Shown here: positions 51,806-62,119 of the stretch, piece after piece | Position numbering within the stretch: position 1 is the first letter of the stretch | Layout: each line of letters starts with the position of its first letter | Assembly (NCBI GenBank): GCA_029204045.2 | Contig: JAQNDB010000501.1 | Span: 16,434 to 80,433 of the forward strand | Length of the DNA stretch: 64,000 nucleotides | DNA from: Tillandsia leiboldiana | Lineage: Eukaryota; Streptophyta; Magnoliopsida; Poales; Bromeliaceae | Reading direction: 5' to 3' | Notes under the pieces: generated by a model | The model's input: only the letters and a program-made list of their open reading frames with translations | Database searches by the model: none | What the model was told of the DNA's origin: nothing | Made by a program: the position numbers and the translations under genes

Positions 51806-54793
51806 TCAGACCCGGGTGGTGGTGAACAGGTTCGGGTAGTTCTCCCTCATTTTAGACTCCAGCTCCCATGTTGCTTCTCGCTCCTCGTGGTTGCTCCAGA
51901 GCACCTTCACGTAGGGGATGGCTCGATTCCGCAGTGATTTTGTTTCCCTTGCCAGGATCTTCACTGGGGTTTCTTCGAAGCTCAGGTCCTCCTTAAGTTC
52001 GAGTGCAGAGGTGTCCAGGACATGTGATGGGTCGGGGAGATATTTCCGAAGCATTGATACGTGGAACACATCGTGGACTCGGTCGAGGTTTGGTGGTAGG
52101 GCGAGGCGGTAAGCTACTGGGCCGATGCGCTCTAGAATCTCAAATGGCCCCACAAACCGTGGGCTCAGCTTGCCCCTTAGCCCGAAACGCCTGATTCCTC
52201 TGGATGGCGAGACCCGCAAAAACACATGTTCCCCCACTTGAAACTCCAAGTCCCGGCGCCTCTGGTCTGCGTAACTCTTCTGTCGACTCTGGGCGGTCAG
52301 CAAGCGCTGTCTGATAAGGCGCACTTTCTCTTCCGTTTCTTCCACTAAGTCGGGTCCCAAAAGTTTCCGCTCTCCCAAGTCGTCCCAGCAGATCGGGGAT
52401 CGGCAGCGCCTTCCATACAGTGCTTCGTAGGGCGCCATCTGAATGCTGGCCTGGTAGCTGTTGTTGTAGGCAAATTCCACGAGAGGTAGGTAGCGTGACC
52501 ATCCGATTCCCCAATCAAGCACACAGGCGCGGAGCAGGTCTTCTAGGGTTTGTATCGTGCGCTCTGACTGTCCGTCCGTCTGAGGGTGGAAGGCGGTGCT
52601 GAAATGTAGTCTGGTCCCCATGGCCTGCTGGAGGCTTTGCCAAAACTTCGAGACAAAGCGCGTGTCTCTGTCCGAGGTGATCGATGCCGGTACCCCATGT
52701 AGTCTCACGATCTCGCTGATGTAGACTTGAGCTAGCCGTTCGCGGGTCCAAGTGGTGTGAATTGGTAGGAAGTGTGCTGACTTGGTTAACCGGTCAACTA
52801 CAACCCAGATCGCGTCGTGGCCCTGTTGTGAACGTGGGAATCCAGTGACAAAATCCATGGTGATCTGGTCCCATTTCCACTCTGGTACCGGTAAGGGCTG
52901 TAGCTTCCCTGCTGGTCGCTGGTGTTCGGCCTTTATCTGTTGACATACTAGGCAGTGGGCTACGTATCGCGTCACGTCCTCTTTTAACTTAGGCCACCAG
53001 AACGTCTGTTTGAGATCCCTGTACATCTTCGTGCCCCCCGGGTGTGCCGCATAAGGGGCTCGATGTGCCTCCGCTAAGATTTCATTCTTCAACTCTGGTG
53101 AATCCGGCACACAGACCCGCCCGCGGAAACATAGGGTGCCGTCGTCTTTCACCGCAAAGTCAATCTCCTGACCCAGGGGAATCTCGTCTCGTATGCGCTG
53201 TAGGTGTAAATCGGTCTGCTGTCCCTCCTGGATCTTCTCGAATAGCGTCGGCTTGACCACCAAGGCTAGGAGTTGCAGAACTGTGCCCGCAGGCACCACC
53301 TCCAACTGCATTCGCGCGAACTCCGCGATCAGGTGGTCCTGCTCCGTCAGCGCGCTCTCCGACGCCCCGTCCCCATGCCCTTTTCTGCTCAGTGCGTCTG
53401 CCACCACATTTGCCTTCCCGGGGTGATATTGGATCGTCAAGTCGTAATCCTTCAGCAACTCGAGCCACCGTCTCTGCCGCAAGTTTAACTCTTTTTGGGT
53501 AAAGATGTACTTAAGACTTTGATGATCTGAGAAAACGTTGCAGTGGACTCCGAAGAGGTAATGCCTCCACAGTTTCAAAACGAAAACCACGGCGGCCAAT
53601 TCCAAGTCGTGTATCGAGTAGTTCCTTTCGTAGTCCTTCAGCTGCCTGGACGCGTAGGCGATCACCTTCCCCTGTTGCATCAGAACACCTCCAAGACCGA
53701 TCCTTGACGCGTCGCAGTACACTTCATAATCCTCTCCGGGCGTCGGCAGCACTAGTATTGGTGCCTTAGTTAATCTCTTCTTGAGTTCCTCAAAACTCTC
53801 CTGGCACTTGGCCGTCCATATGAACTTCTCGCCTTTTCTGGTCAATCGGTTTAAAGGGGCAGCGATCTTTGCGAAGCCCTCAACGAAACGCCGGTAGTAT
53901 CCTGCCAGCCCTAGAAAACTTCGCACTTCTGTCACCGACGTCGGCGGCCGCCAGTCTACCACTGCTTCTACCTTTTTGGGGTCCACAGCGATCCCCTGTG
54001 CCGAGATCACATGCCCTAGGAAGCCGACTTCCCGCAGCCAGAATTCACACTTCTTGAGTTTCGCGAACAACTTCTGCTCTCTGAGGGTTTGCAGGATCGT
54101 CCGTAGATGGTCCTCGTGCTCCTCGTCGGTAGTGGAGTAAATCAGGATGTCGTCGATAAAGACTACCACGAACCGATCCAAGAAGGGTCTGAAGATCCGG
54201 TTCATCATGTCCATGAAAACAGCGGGGGCGTTCGTAAGTCCGAATGGCATCACCGTGAACTCGTAGTGGCCGTATCGAGTCCGGAAGGCGGTCTTGGGGA
54301 TATCTTCATTTCGAACTCGGAGTTGATGGTAGCCCGATTGTAGGTCAATTTTGGAGAAGACCGTCGCTCCCCGTAACTGATCGAAGAGGTCGTCGATTCT
54401 GGGTAGGGGGTACTTATTCTTCACCGTGACTTTGTTTATCCCTCTGTAGTCAATGCAGAGCCGCAGGCTTCCATCTTTCTTCCGTACAAAGAGTACCGGT
54501 GCGCCCCAGGGTGACACACTCGGTCGGATGAACCCTTTGTCCAAGAGATCTTCCAGTTGTGCCTTAAGCTCCTTCAGCTCCACGAAGGCCATTCGGTAAG
54601 GGGCCTTCGTAATAGGATGCGTGCCTGGTAGTAGCTCAATAGGGAACTCCACCTCCCTTTCCGGAGGCATCCCCGGCAACTCCGCGGGGAATACGTCAGG
54701 ATAGTCCCTCACCACTGGAATATCTGCAAGTGTCGTCGAGGGTCGAATAGCCAAGTCCACCGATGCTAGATAGGCCACGCACCCCCCCCTCAA
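51806..54793 (-). CDS. pol: Gypsy F Pol: reverse transcriptase, RNase H, integrase
   Basis: The open frame has 995 codons. Reverse transcriptase spans about residues 45-270 (LPRIDDLFDQL, KIDLQSGYHQ, FIDD at 54148-54159). RNase H spans about 355-471 (YCDAS with catalytic D near 361; SIHDLELAA; SDHQSLKY; HPGKANVVADALSR). The integrase zinc-binding domain is at about 577-617 (HRAPYAAH...CLVC) and the core has D647, D708 and E744, giving the standard D-D35-E spacing. The C-terminus has a GPF-type module and a chromodomain-like end (YVKVLWSNHEEREATWELE). It begins with TTG in the overlap with gag-protease and has no ATG, so it should be made as a fusion. Relative to gag it is in the +1 frame; the switch coincides with a run of eight G (plus-strand C8, 54782-54789). 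With seven G the two would be one frame. Confidence 0.95.
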   Translation of the reverse strand: MRGGCVAYLASVDLAIRPSTTLADIPVVRDYPDVFPAELPGMPPEREVEFPIELLPGTHPITKAPYRMAFVELKELKAQLEDLLDKGFIRPSVSPWGAPVLFVRKKDGSLRLCIDYRGINKVTVKNKYPLPRIDDLFDQLRGATVFSKIDLQSGYHQLRVRNEDIPKTAFRTRYGHYEFTVMPFGLTNAPAVFMDMMNRIFRPFLDRFVVVFIDDILIYSTTDEEHEDHLRTILQTLREQKLFAKLKKCEFWLREVGFLGHVISAQGIAVDPKKVEAVVDWRPPTSVTEVRSFLGLAGYYRRFVEGFAKIAAPLNRLTRKGEKFIWTAKCQESFEELKKRLTKAPILVLPTPGEDYEVYCDASRIGLGGVLMQQGKVIAYASRQLKDYERNYSIHDLELAAVVFVLKLWRHYLFGVHCNVFSDHQSLKYIFTQKELNLRQRRWLELLKDYDLTIQYHPGKANVVADALSRKGHGDGASESALTEQDHLIAEFARMQLEVVPAGTVLQLLALVVKPTLFEKIQEGQQTDLHLQRIRDEIPLGQEIDFAVKDDGTLCFRGRVCVPDSPELKNEILAEAHRAPYAAHPGGTKMYRDLKQTFWWPKLKEDVTRYVAHCLVCQQIKAEHQRPAGKLQPLPVPEWKWDQITMDFVTGFPRSQQGHDAIWVVVDRLTKSAHFLPIHTTWTRERLAQVYISEIVRLHGVPASITSDRDTRFVSKFWQSLQQAMGTRLHFSTAFHPQTDGQSERTIQTLEDLLRACVLDWGIGWSRYLPLVEFAYNNSYQASIQMAPYEALYGRRCRSPICWDDLGERKLLGPDLVEETEEKVRLIRQRLLTAQSRQKSYADQRRRDLEFQVGEHVFLRVSPSRGIRRFGLRGKLSPRFVGPFEILERIGPVAYRLALPPNLDRVHDVFHVSMLRKYLPDPSHVLDTSALELKEDLSFEETPVKILARETKSLRNRAIPYVKVLWSNHEEREATWELESKMRENYPNLFTTTRV

Positions 54794-56558
54794 CCAGTCT
54801 TCTGGCCCGTGCCGCTGAAATAACCGCCGGGAAGGAGATGCTCTTGCCCATTATGTACACATGTTCGGGGAAGCCCGGTTCTTGTAGCCGCAATTGTCGC
54901 TTGTCGCAATCAATGAGAGCCTGGTACCTTGTGAGCCAGTCCATGCCCAACACCACGTCGTACTCCTTCAAAGGGATCACCGCCAAGTCCCAAGGGCAGG
55001 CCAACCGTCCCAACATAATCGGGCAGGCGGCCACAAAACTGGTCGCCTCCAGAGTCCCTCCCGCCGTTTGTACCGTCAAGGAGGCTTGGAGGGGTGTCTC
55101 CTCGAGGTTATCCGTGAAAACGAATTCACGAGAAATGAACGAGTGCGTTGCTCCGGTATCGAAAAGAGTTCTAGCACGGGAATTCAAAACGGAAGTAGTA
55201 CCTGCAAGAGCGTCCTCCGGTGGGTCAGTCCCTTGGCGGGTCATTGAGAAAACCCTCCCGCCTGGTTGTGGTTGCCGGTCCTCCTCACGCCGTGGTGCGG
55301 GGGGTCTGGAAGCCGACGCCATAGGAGCTTTTCCCCGCCCTGAGTGCTGTGGCCTGGGCGTAGGTGCTCCCATGGGCGCCGATCCCCCGCCTAAAGGGCA
55401 GTTGCGGCGGAAGTGCCCCCGTTTGCCGCACCTGAAACAATGGTCGTCTCTTTGGGGGCACTCTCCCGTCAGGTGTCCTCCCCCGCATATGACACAAGGC
55501 CTATTCCACGGCCTCGGCCCTCCTGTTGGCGCGCCCCGGGGCCCTGTCGGCGGTCTCCATCTTTTGGGGGGTCGGCTCCCGCTGGAAGAACCCTTCCCCC
55601 AGCCTTGCTGGTGTCGCTTCTGATCCCTTAGCCGCGCCGCGTTCTCCCTTCTGGCACGGGTCACAGCGAAATCCCGCTCCACCGTGGTGGCCTTGTCGAC
55701 CACTCCCTGAAAGGTATGCAGGCCAGCCGCGTTCACCACCTCGAAGATGTCGCTTCGCAGGCCATCGACGAAGAGTTGTGCCTTGTGAGCCTCGTCCCGT
55801 GCGACGAACGGGACGCAATTTACGAGTCGGACGAATTCCCGTTGATATTCCATGACCGTCCGGTTCCCTTGTTGAATGTGGTTTAGGTCATCCTCCAACT
55901 TTTTCTTGACGCTGCTGGTGAAGAAGGCCTCGAACAGCTCCTTCTTGAAAGTTGTCCAGGACGGAAGAGCGGTACCCTTAGCAGGATCGGGGCGTATCGT
56001 CTTCCACCACAAGCGGGCATTCCCTTCCAAGCAATGGACGGCTAGGGGAACCCGCTCGTGATCCTCCATGAGTAAGTCTTCAAAGAGTTTCTCCATTGAC
56101 CCCACCCAGTTCTCCACGACCCACGGATCTGTCGTGTCCCCTTCGAACGTGGGCGGGTCGTGCTTCTTAAAGTCCTTCAAGTTGGCCCGCACTCGATCCC
56201 GTTCGGTCATCACAACCCCCCCTCCACTCGTGGCGGCGGCAGCCGCGATAGGGGTAGGCGTGACCACCGTTTCCTCCAGAATAACCCGGCTAGTTGTCCC
56301 TGGCGCCGGCCCCGTAGTCGCCGCTGGTGGTGGTGCTGTCGGCGGTGCCGCGGCCGGTGCTGTCGGCCCCGGCGGAGGGACCGGGGCGGCCGTCACAGGT
56401 GCGGCCTGCTGCTGCGTCATCTGGCGTACGTGATCGGTGAGGGTAGCCAATTGCCCCGCCATTTCCCGCAATTGTTGCCGCAGGAGTTGGTTCTCCGCGG
56501 CCGTCGACGTTGTCGCATCCGCCTCGGCGTCCCCCGCCGATGACCTTGTACGGGCCAT
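54696..56558 (-). CDS. gag: Gypsy F Gag-protease
   Basis: The ATG at 56558 (a GTG lies three codons upstream in the same frame) gives 620 residues. Residues 20-50 form a short coiled coil, followed by a proline/alanine linker. The Gag core lies at about 135-270 (FEGDTTDPWVVENW; CLEGNARLWW). Zinc knuckles are CVICGGGHLTGEC (355-367, one residue shorter than the standard spacing) and CFRCGKRGHFRRNC (374-387). The retropepsin follows, with LFDTGATHSF and the catalytic aspartate near 467, and VVLGMDWL later. The last 30 or so residues after the G8 run are out of the pol frame and look like a read-on tail. Confidence 0.94.
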   Translation of the reverse strand: MARTRSSAGDAEADATTSTAAENQLLRQQLREMAGQLATLTDHVRQMTQQQAAPVTAAPVPPPGPTAPAAAPPTAPPPAATTGPAPGTTSRVILEETVVTPTPIAAAAATSGGGVVMTERDRVRANLKDFKKHDPPTFEGDTTDPWVVENWVGSMEKLFEDLLMEDHERVPLAVHCLEGNARLWWKTIRPDPAKGTALPSWTTFKKELFEAFFTSSVKKKLEDDLNHIQQGNRTVMEYQREFVRLVNCVPFVARDEAHKAQLFVDGLRSDIFEVVNAAGLHTFQGVVDKATTVERDFAVTRARRENAARLRDQKRHQQGWGKGSSSGSRPPKRWRPPTGPRGAPTGGPRPWNRPCVICGGGHLTGECPQRDDHCFRCGKRGHFRRNCPLGGGSAPMGAPTPRPQHSGRGKAPMASASRPPAPRREEDRQPQPGGRVFSMTRQGTDPPEDALAGTTSVLNSRARTLFDTGATHSFISREFVFTDNLEETPLQASLTVQTAGGTLEATSFVAACPIMLGRLACPWDLAVIPLKEYDVVLGMDWLTRYQALIDCDKRQLRLQEPGFPEHVYIMGKSISFPAVISAARARRLVEGGVRGLSSIGGLGYSTLDDTCRYSSGEGLS

Positions 56559-56751
56559 ATCTGTCACTCACAAGAAGGTCAAAATTAGACAGTAACTACA
56601 ACCAGTGTACCCTTTTATGCGAGGAAAGATTCAAACTCCCGCCCCCCGTTCACTCACGTTCTAAAATCCTATGCCCCACCCATTTCATTTATTCGTAGGT
56701 ATGTGAGGCATTCCCACGGATGTCGGCACGAGCTGTTGTGATTGAATGAAG

Positions 56752-56763
56752 TCTCTGATACCA
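56752..56763 (-). promoter_or_regulatory. Primer binding site of gypsy F
   Basis: The minus-strand TGGTATCAGAGA lies eight bases after the 5' LTR end. It matches initiator-Met tRNA for eleven bases. Confidence 0.88.
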
Positions 56764-56771
56764 TCTTAATC

Positions 56772-59460
56772 TGTCACGCCCCGGGGGTTTGTTTTAGCGG
56801 AAACGGCATTCTTTTTTTTTTTTTGAAAGGTCTCTTTCTTTCCCGGTGCGTGCCCAGACCCGCCGCACATACAGGATCTCTCTGCAAACGGACAGAGTCT
56901 CCCCTGTACGTGCACGGCGTGTGGTTGAATACATCTCCCAAGCAAACATAACCATTCAATCACAACATTCAATTTCATACAACCAGTATTCTAAATATTT
57001 AAGCGCATGGCCACTTCAACTTGAAAGGATAAATCCGCGGTTTTTAAAGAGTGCCCACCCGGCACTTAAGTTTTGAAAATGAGTTTCGAAATCAGCATAA
57101 ACCCCAGGGTTTTGAAAACGGTGCCCACACAACACTTAGGTTTTGAAAACGATTTTCGCAATCTTTTCTTTGTTTTTGTTTCGCTTTTCAAATGGCCAGT
57201 AGGAAATAAAGGAGAAGGTAGTGCATAAACAGAAAATCAAATACCGACATCTACGTCGACCCCACAAGGGTATCGGGAACCTCACACATGCCCACAATAT
57301 AAATGAAAAGCTGAAAAGAAAAGGAAAGTATAAAGTTCAGAGTCTCCAACGGTCCCGCTGTGTCCGCCCCGTCCTCACCGCCACCTACCTCTCCCCTCGC
57401 CTGGGCCCTGTCACGAAGTGGGAAGTCAGTGACTAATAAACGCCGTGCAAGGGAAAATAATAAAAACAAACCGTGGCGACAACCGGAGCAACCACCCTTT
57501 TGGGAAGGGGGGGGAAAAAGGTAACCTGTATATCTGCATCCTGTAATACCCGGCCGCGTCGGTCCACTACCGACGGCCCCATACCGTACCTGCAACACCG
57601 CGACCGCGCCGGACAACTAAACCGGCGGGTCGCTCCGCTCGCACCTAGGCGCCTCAACCCCACAACTAATAAGGGGCCCCCACTACATCACCTCGTGGGT
57701 AAACACGGGTTCTACGACCTCTTTTCCGGAAAAGCGCACCCTCTGCGGTGGCCAAACCGCGGGTGCGCGTGTGGCAACCTCGAGCCCAGTAACCGTAACC
57801 ACCATCATGTCAGTATCACAATAAGAATAATAAGAGTAATGAGGTAAATGAGGTAAATGAGGTAAATGAGGTAAATGAGGTAAGTGAGGTAAAGTGCATA
57901 ATCGAAAACAAGGTAATACTGCGCGCACTCGAAGGAAGCCCGCTGACATATAAGGGTTGAAAAAGAAGAACACCGTCGGCGATCGACGCTAGTCATTATA
58001 GCGAACCCACTAACATGCATAAGCTTTCACCCGTCATTATGTAACCCCAGTACACTTAGAATAGACCCCGTCCAATAAGATAGAATTTAGAGGCTAGGAA
58101 TAAAGTAAAAACAACCCACCTGTCGCCAGTAGAAAAACCACGCTCGGCTCCCCGCGTCCCGGCGCGCTCCCCGAAGCTGCAAGACGGGATCCCCGGGCGG
58201 GGAGGTCAAGAACCTTTAAACGCGAAGTAAGGAAAAGCCCCAACACCGGCCGGCCCCCGACGGCAGCGACCGAACCCCCCACGCGCCGCCGTGCTGTCCG
58301 CGCGGCGCCTCGCATGTGCGGGCTGCCCCGCGGCCACCCCGCATGCGGGCGCCCCGCACGGCACCCCCGCATGCGCGGCCTGCACCGCGCGGTGCCCCCC
58401 GCATGCGCGGGCTGCCCCGCGCGGCGCCCCGCATGCGGGTGCCCCGCACGGCACCCCCGCATGCGCGGGCCGCACCGCGCGGTGCCCCCGCATGCGCGGG
58501 CTGCCCCGCGCGGCGCCCCGCACGCGGGTGCCCCGCACGGCGCCCCCGCATGCGCGGGCTGCGCCGCGCGGTGCCCCCGCATGCGCAGGCTGCCCCGCGC
58601 GGCGCTCCGCACGCGGGTGCCCCGCACGGCGCCCCCGCATGCGCGGGCTGCACCGCGCGGTGCCCCCGCATGCGCGGGCTGCCCCGCGCGGCGCCTTGCA
58701 TGCGGTTACCCCGCACGGCGCCCCCGTGCGGCGGCACGCCCCTCTCCTTCCCTCTCCGACGAAGATCAAGAAACCCCCACCCTCCCCGCTCGTGACGAGA
58801 AAAAGACAAGAAAAGAAAACGAAAACACGGCTCACCTTGTCTTGGTCGGTACCGGGCGAAGGAGAGGGATCGTCCTCTTCGCGTTCGTCGGATCTTTGCG
58901 GGGAGGCGATCGATCTCTTCTCTTCCACGCCGGCCGATGGAAAGGACGAGGGTTTTTTTTTTTTGGGGACCGCTCCTCGTCCACGCTCGGATATTATACG
59001 CCAAGGAGGGGGAGGCGAGGTTTAGGAAACCTAATTCCCAAGGCCGACTACTTAGACGTTTTGGGCGTAGTGGATTTTGGACCCCAAAATTAATTTTAAC
59101 CCCTCGGGTGAAAGGAAAACAAAAAGGGGTGATCGAAACCCATACCTCAAACTGGTCGACTAAACTCGATCTGATTGCGGACCAGAGTTCGGTCCGCCCC
59201 CGGTAATTGTGTGAGTCACCTGGGCTACGGTACCAGCTTCCGGAATTTATTCTGGGAGAACCGGGGGTCGGAATCCAAAACCGATCGCGCCGCCGGTCTC
59301 CGTTTCGCGAGCTTTATTAACCAAAAATACCCGCGAGCCCCGACCGTCTGCCCAGAAAAATAAGAAAAAATTACCCTCGAACCCCTATTGTCAACCAGAC
59401 GGTTCAATAAAAAATCGACGGAAAGCCCCGAAAGGTAAAAATAAATCCGCGGTTATCACA
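56772..59460 (-). repeat. 5' LTR of gypsy F
   Basis: It is 2689 bp, near identical to 49081-51768, including the nine-base repeat (57839-57896) and GC-rich repeat (about 58281-58736). The minus-strand TATAATA near 58990 may be the TATA box. Confidence 0.94.
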
Positions 59461-60551
59461 GATTCATTTATCATCCCCAAACAGTGCTGGTACGATGTTG
59501 AGCTGATATCGATTTGAAATTTCTTTAGAATCCTCATAATGATCAATGGGAACGGAAGCCGTTCGGTAGGATGAGGGTGCTCAACATATCTCGACATCCT
59601 GTTCCAAATAATGTAAGGGATGTTCATGTTCAATCCAACTGCTTCGGATGGATGCCCTAGGAGGTATAGAAACAGCATTCGATCCCATCTCACCACCTTT
59701 GTTTGCATGTTCGGGAGAATGTTATAACAGGTGATGAAGTTGAGAAACCGGTATTCAAGCCGGAGTTGTTTGGATTTAACAGTTTTACCATCTGTCGATT
59801 CAGTGCCGTCCAAACAAATTCCTTTTATAACGGTTTGCCACAGAGCATTCGTCAAGCTTTTTCCAGTTAAATAGTTAATCCCCGATCTACTTGATGGCAT
59901 TTCTAGAACTTCCCCGATCAATTGCGGAGTTATTTTGAGTCTCATCCCTTGGATGTTTGTGTAAAATTGCATTGAACCGTGTTCATCTTCTTGAAGATGT
60001 CTCGCATTTGAGTAAAAGGTCCTCACACGATGTAAACAATACCCAAGTAATTCCGGGAATCTGCAGACTTTGATAAGATTGGCTCGTTCAATTAACATCC
60101 CGAACTCCGGTGAGTGATATCGGAGGGCACCAATATTCACATGTCTTTCTCCGATGCATTCTCGATGTTCAAATGCCCTAAGACGGTCAGCATTAATGAA
60201 CACATCTTCCAAGCGAGGCGGAGAATCAGGAACTATTGGTTTGTTAATATCAACATCTCGTGCTTGTCCAAAGCGTCGAGCTAGTCGTTTCCTTTTCACC
60301 GAGATGGTTGGTGAAGTCATAGGTGCTTTTCCTCTTGATGTGTCGGAAGTCTTTTTCTTAGATTTAGCGGGCATTGATTCATCATCCGTCAATTTGTCCC
60401 AATCTACTTCATCATTATTTGCTTCAGCTTCTGAATCGCTGACAAGAAGAAACTCACCTTTCCGTTGAGTTTTCTTAGCTCTTTTCAGTTTGTTTGTTGC
60501 TCGAGTGTGCACCATTGCAACTAGCAGAAAGATGATCCATGCAAACTCCAT
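59461..60551 (-). pseudogene. N-terminal part of the Sirevirus III env-like ORF, cut by gypsy F
   Basis: From ATG at 60551 about 364 codons are open up to the insertion. A hydrophobic N-terminus (MEFAWIIFLLVAMVHT) is followed by a basic and acidic stretch. The conserved central domain begins near residue 130 (ECIGERHVNIGALRYHSPEF) and includes YNILPNMQTKVVRWDRMLFL and YLLGHPSEAVGLNMNIP. This matches element I (CIGERHVN; RWDRLLLL; FLGHPE). The rest of the gene is at 48739-49080. With the insertion removed the protein would have about 478 residues and no other lesion, so this ORF was intact when F landed. Extended frame after 59461 runs into LTR and is not part of the gene. Confidence 0.85.
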
Positions 60552-60579
60552 TGCAGAAAGTGCTTAAGAGAGAAGTGTC

Positions 60580-60965
60580 CTGTGAACAACAACTCAAGAA
60601 TACGACAAAAATTGTTTATTTTCAAAAAAATTTAAAAAAAATGTACCTAAACAATCATTATCATATAGAGAGACTAGGGATCAAATTAGTTTTGCAAAAA
60701 GAATTTTAAAAATAGATCAATTCCATGTTTTTCGAAAATTCCTATTATATGCCCTAAAACCGAATTTTTAGAAATCGAAGCCTAAAAATCTGTTAATCAA
60801 GAGAAAACCTAGCATATAATCAAAACTAATCTGCCCAGAGTTCTTATTCAAGAGAAGTTTGATCAAAAACAAATCACAAACGAAAAAGATATGAGATTTG
60901 CATCACGTTTTGAGAAAAATATAGAAAACTTGTGAAAAACCGAGATTTTGATCAAGAAAACTCAC
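60580..60965 (-). other. Predicted 5'-UTR intron of the env-like gene, Sirevirus III
   Basis: In element orientation the donor GTGAGT begins at 60965 and the acceptor TTGTTCACAG ends at 60580. It is 386 bp. 28 bases of UTR then lead to the ATG. It parallels the introns of I and II. Confidence 0.65.
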
Positions 60966-61079
60966 TTGGATTTGGAGAAAATGAGTTGGGAAGGCTCCAA
61001 ATACTTGAATTCTAGAAAGAGAAGCTCTGGAGATTTTTGAACAAAAGATTGTAGTAAAGAAATCAAATCCCTTTTGTTC

Positions 61080-61189
61080 TTAATAAAACCCCTAGCCGCG
61101 GTCCGGACTGCCCGAAGAATGCAGTCCGGATCGGCTACCCGCAGGATTTTCCTGCGTTCGGGTCCGGATTGGCTTGTCCAGTCCGGACC
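61080..61189 (-). promoter_or_regulatory. Internal promoter of the env-like gene, Sirevirus III
   Basis: A weak minus-strand TATA-like TTTTATTAA is at 61080-61088. Palindromes start at 61100, 61123, 61161 and 61180, with spacings of 23 and 19 bp, the same as in element II. Two have hybrid arms (AGTCCGGATC, GGTCCGGATT), between the II and III forms. Confidence 0.62.
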
Positions 61190-62119
61190 GGCTCCAAACT
61201 TTGTCTACAGGAAAAATTCAGAAAAATTCCAGAAACTTCCAGAAAAAGATTGTAAGCATTGTTTGTGTATCAACTTTAAACAAAAATCATCGTTTCATAC
61301 AACAAGAAATAGATTATGCCAAATCTATCAAAAATATTCAACAAATGAAACGAAAATTATAAAAATTAAATCCCTTAAAGTTGAACAACTTCAATCCATC
61401 TAACATGATCTTATGAGTAATGTCGTTATCAAATCATCAATTTGGTAAAGAAAATGAAATACAAGATCAATAGATGTTTGAAATCCAAATATATTAGATA
61501 ATGTATCTAGACAATTTGTTGAAGAGAGTGGCTCTTTGAGCATCTTTCATTAAAAATCCCACCTTATACCAACCTTGAAATTGACAGAGTCAAGTATTTC
61601 AACATGCATTTTATTTAATCAAACTTGAAAAACCTTGCTTGGTATACATGTGGTAGCTGCACACAATACTCGGACGACCGAGGTGGTAGCTCTTTCCTCC
61701 ATGTGGTGGTAGTTTTCACACTCCTCATTGGGATGTAACTCTTTCCACATCTTTTGAGCATAATACTTTTTCTTTGACTCCCCCTCAATTGGCTATCAAT
61801 TATTTAAGATTAAAGTATTCACCAAAAATTGATCTCGATTTCATACTCGACTAAATAGTCAAATAAGATAATACTATACCAAGAGATCATTGAGAGAGAA
61901 ATTGACTTTGATCAAAACAAAGATGATTTAATTGACATAAATGATCATTGCATCAAATGAATTATTATGATATCTAAAGCATAATAAATTTCTAAACATA
62001 TAAAGGATGCAGTTAAAGTCAATGTAACTAATGCTCAATTAATCTTCTATGTACAAGCATAGGTAAAGAACAAAAACACTAAAACAAAACCTAACCTAAG
62101 GATTGGTTTCAAAAAGAAA
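61190..62119 (-). other. Non-coding region after pol, Sirevirus III
   Basis: AT-rich, no gene. It includes the conserved block at 61641-61757 and aligns with 34310-35250 of element II. Confidence 0.75.
61641..61757 (-). other. Conserved non-coding block between pol and env-like promoter (copy III)
   Basis: By eye it is identical over about 120 bp to the copy at 34760-34877, while sequence on both sides shows scattered differences. Confidence 0.75.

Larger units (their letters stand above)
49081..59460 (-). mobile_element. Gypsy element F: near-intact Tekay-type Ty3/gypsy
   Basis: The LTRs are 49081-51768 (3', 2688 bp) and 56772-59460 (5', 2689 bp), with the target duplication GATTC at 49076-49080 and 59461-59465. 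Gag-protease (56558-54696) and pol (54793-51806) are open. The primer site and GAGTTTCGAGGACGAAACTC before the 3' LTR fit a plant gypsy element. The LTRs differ at only a handful of positions. It split the env-like gene of Sirevirus III and is among the youngest insertions here. Confidence 0.95.
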
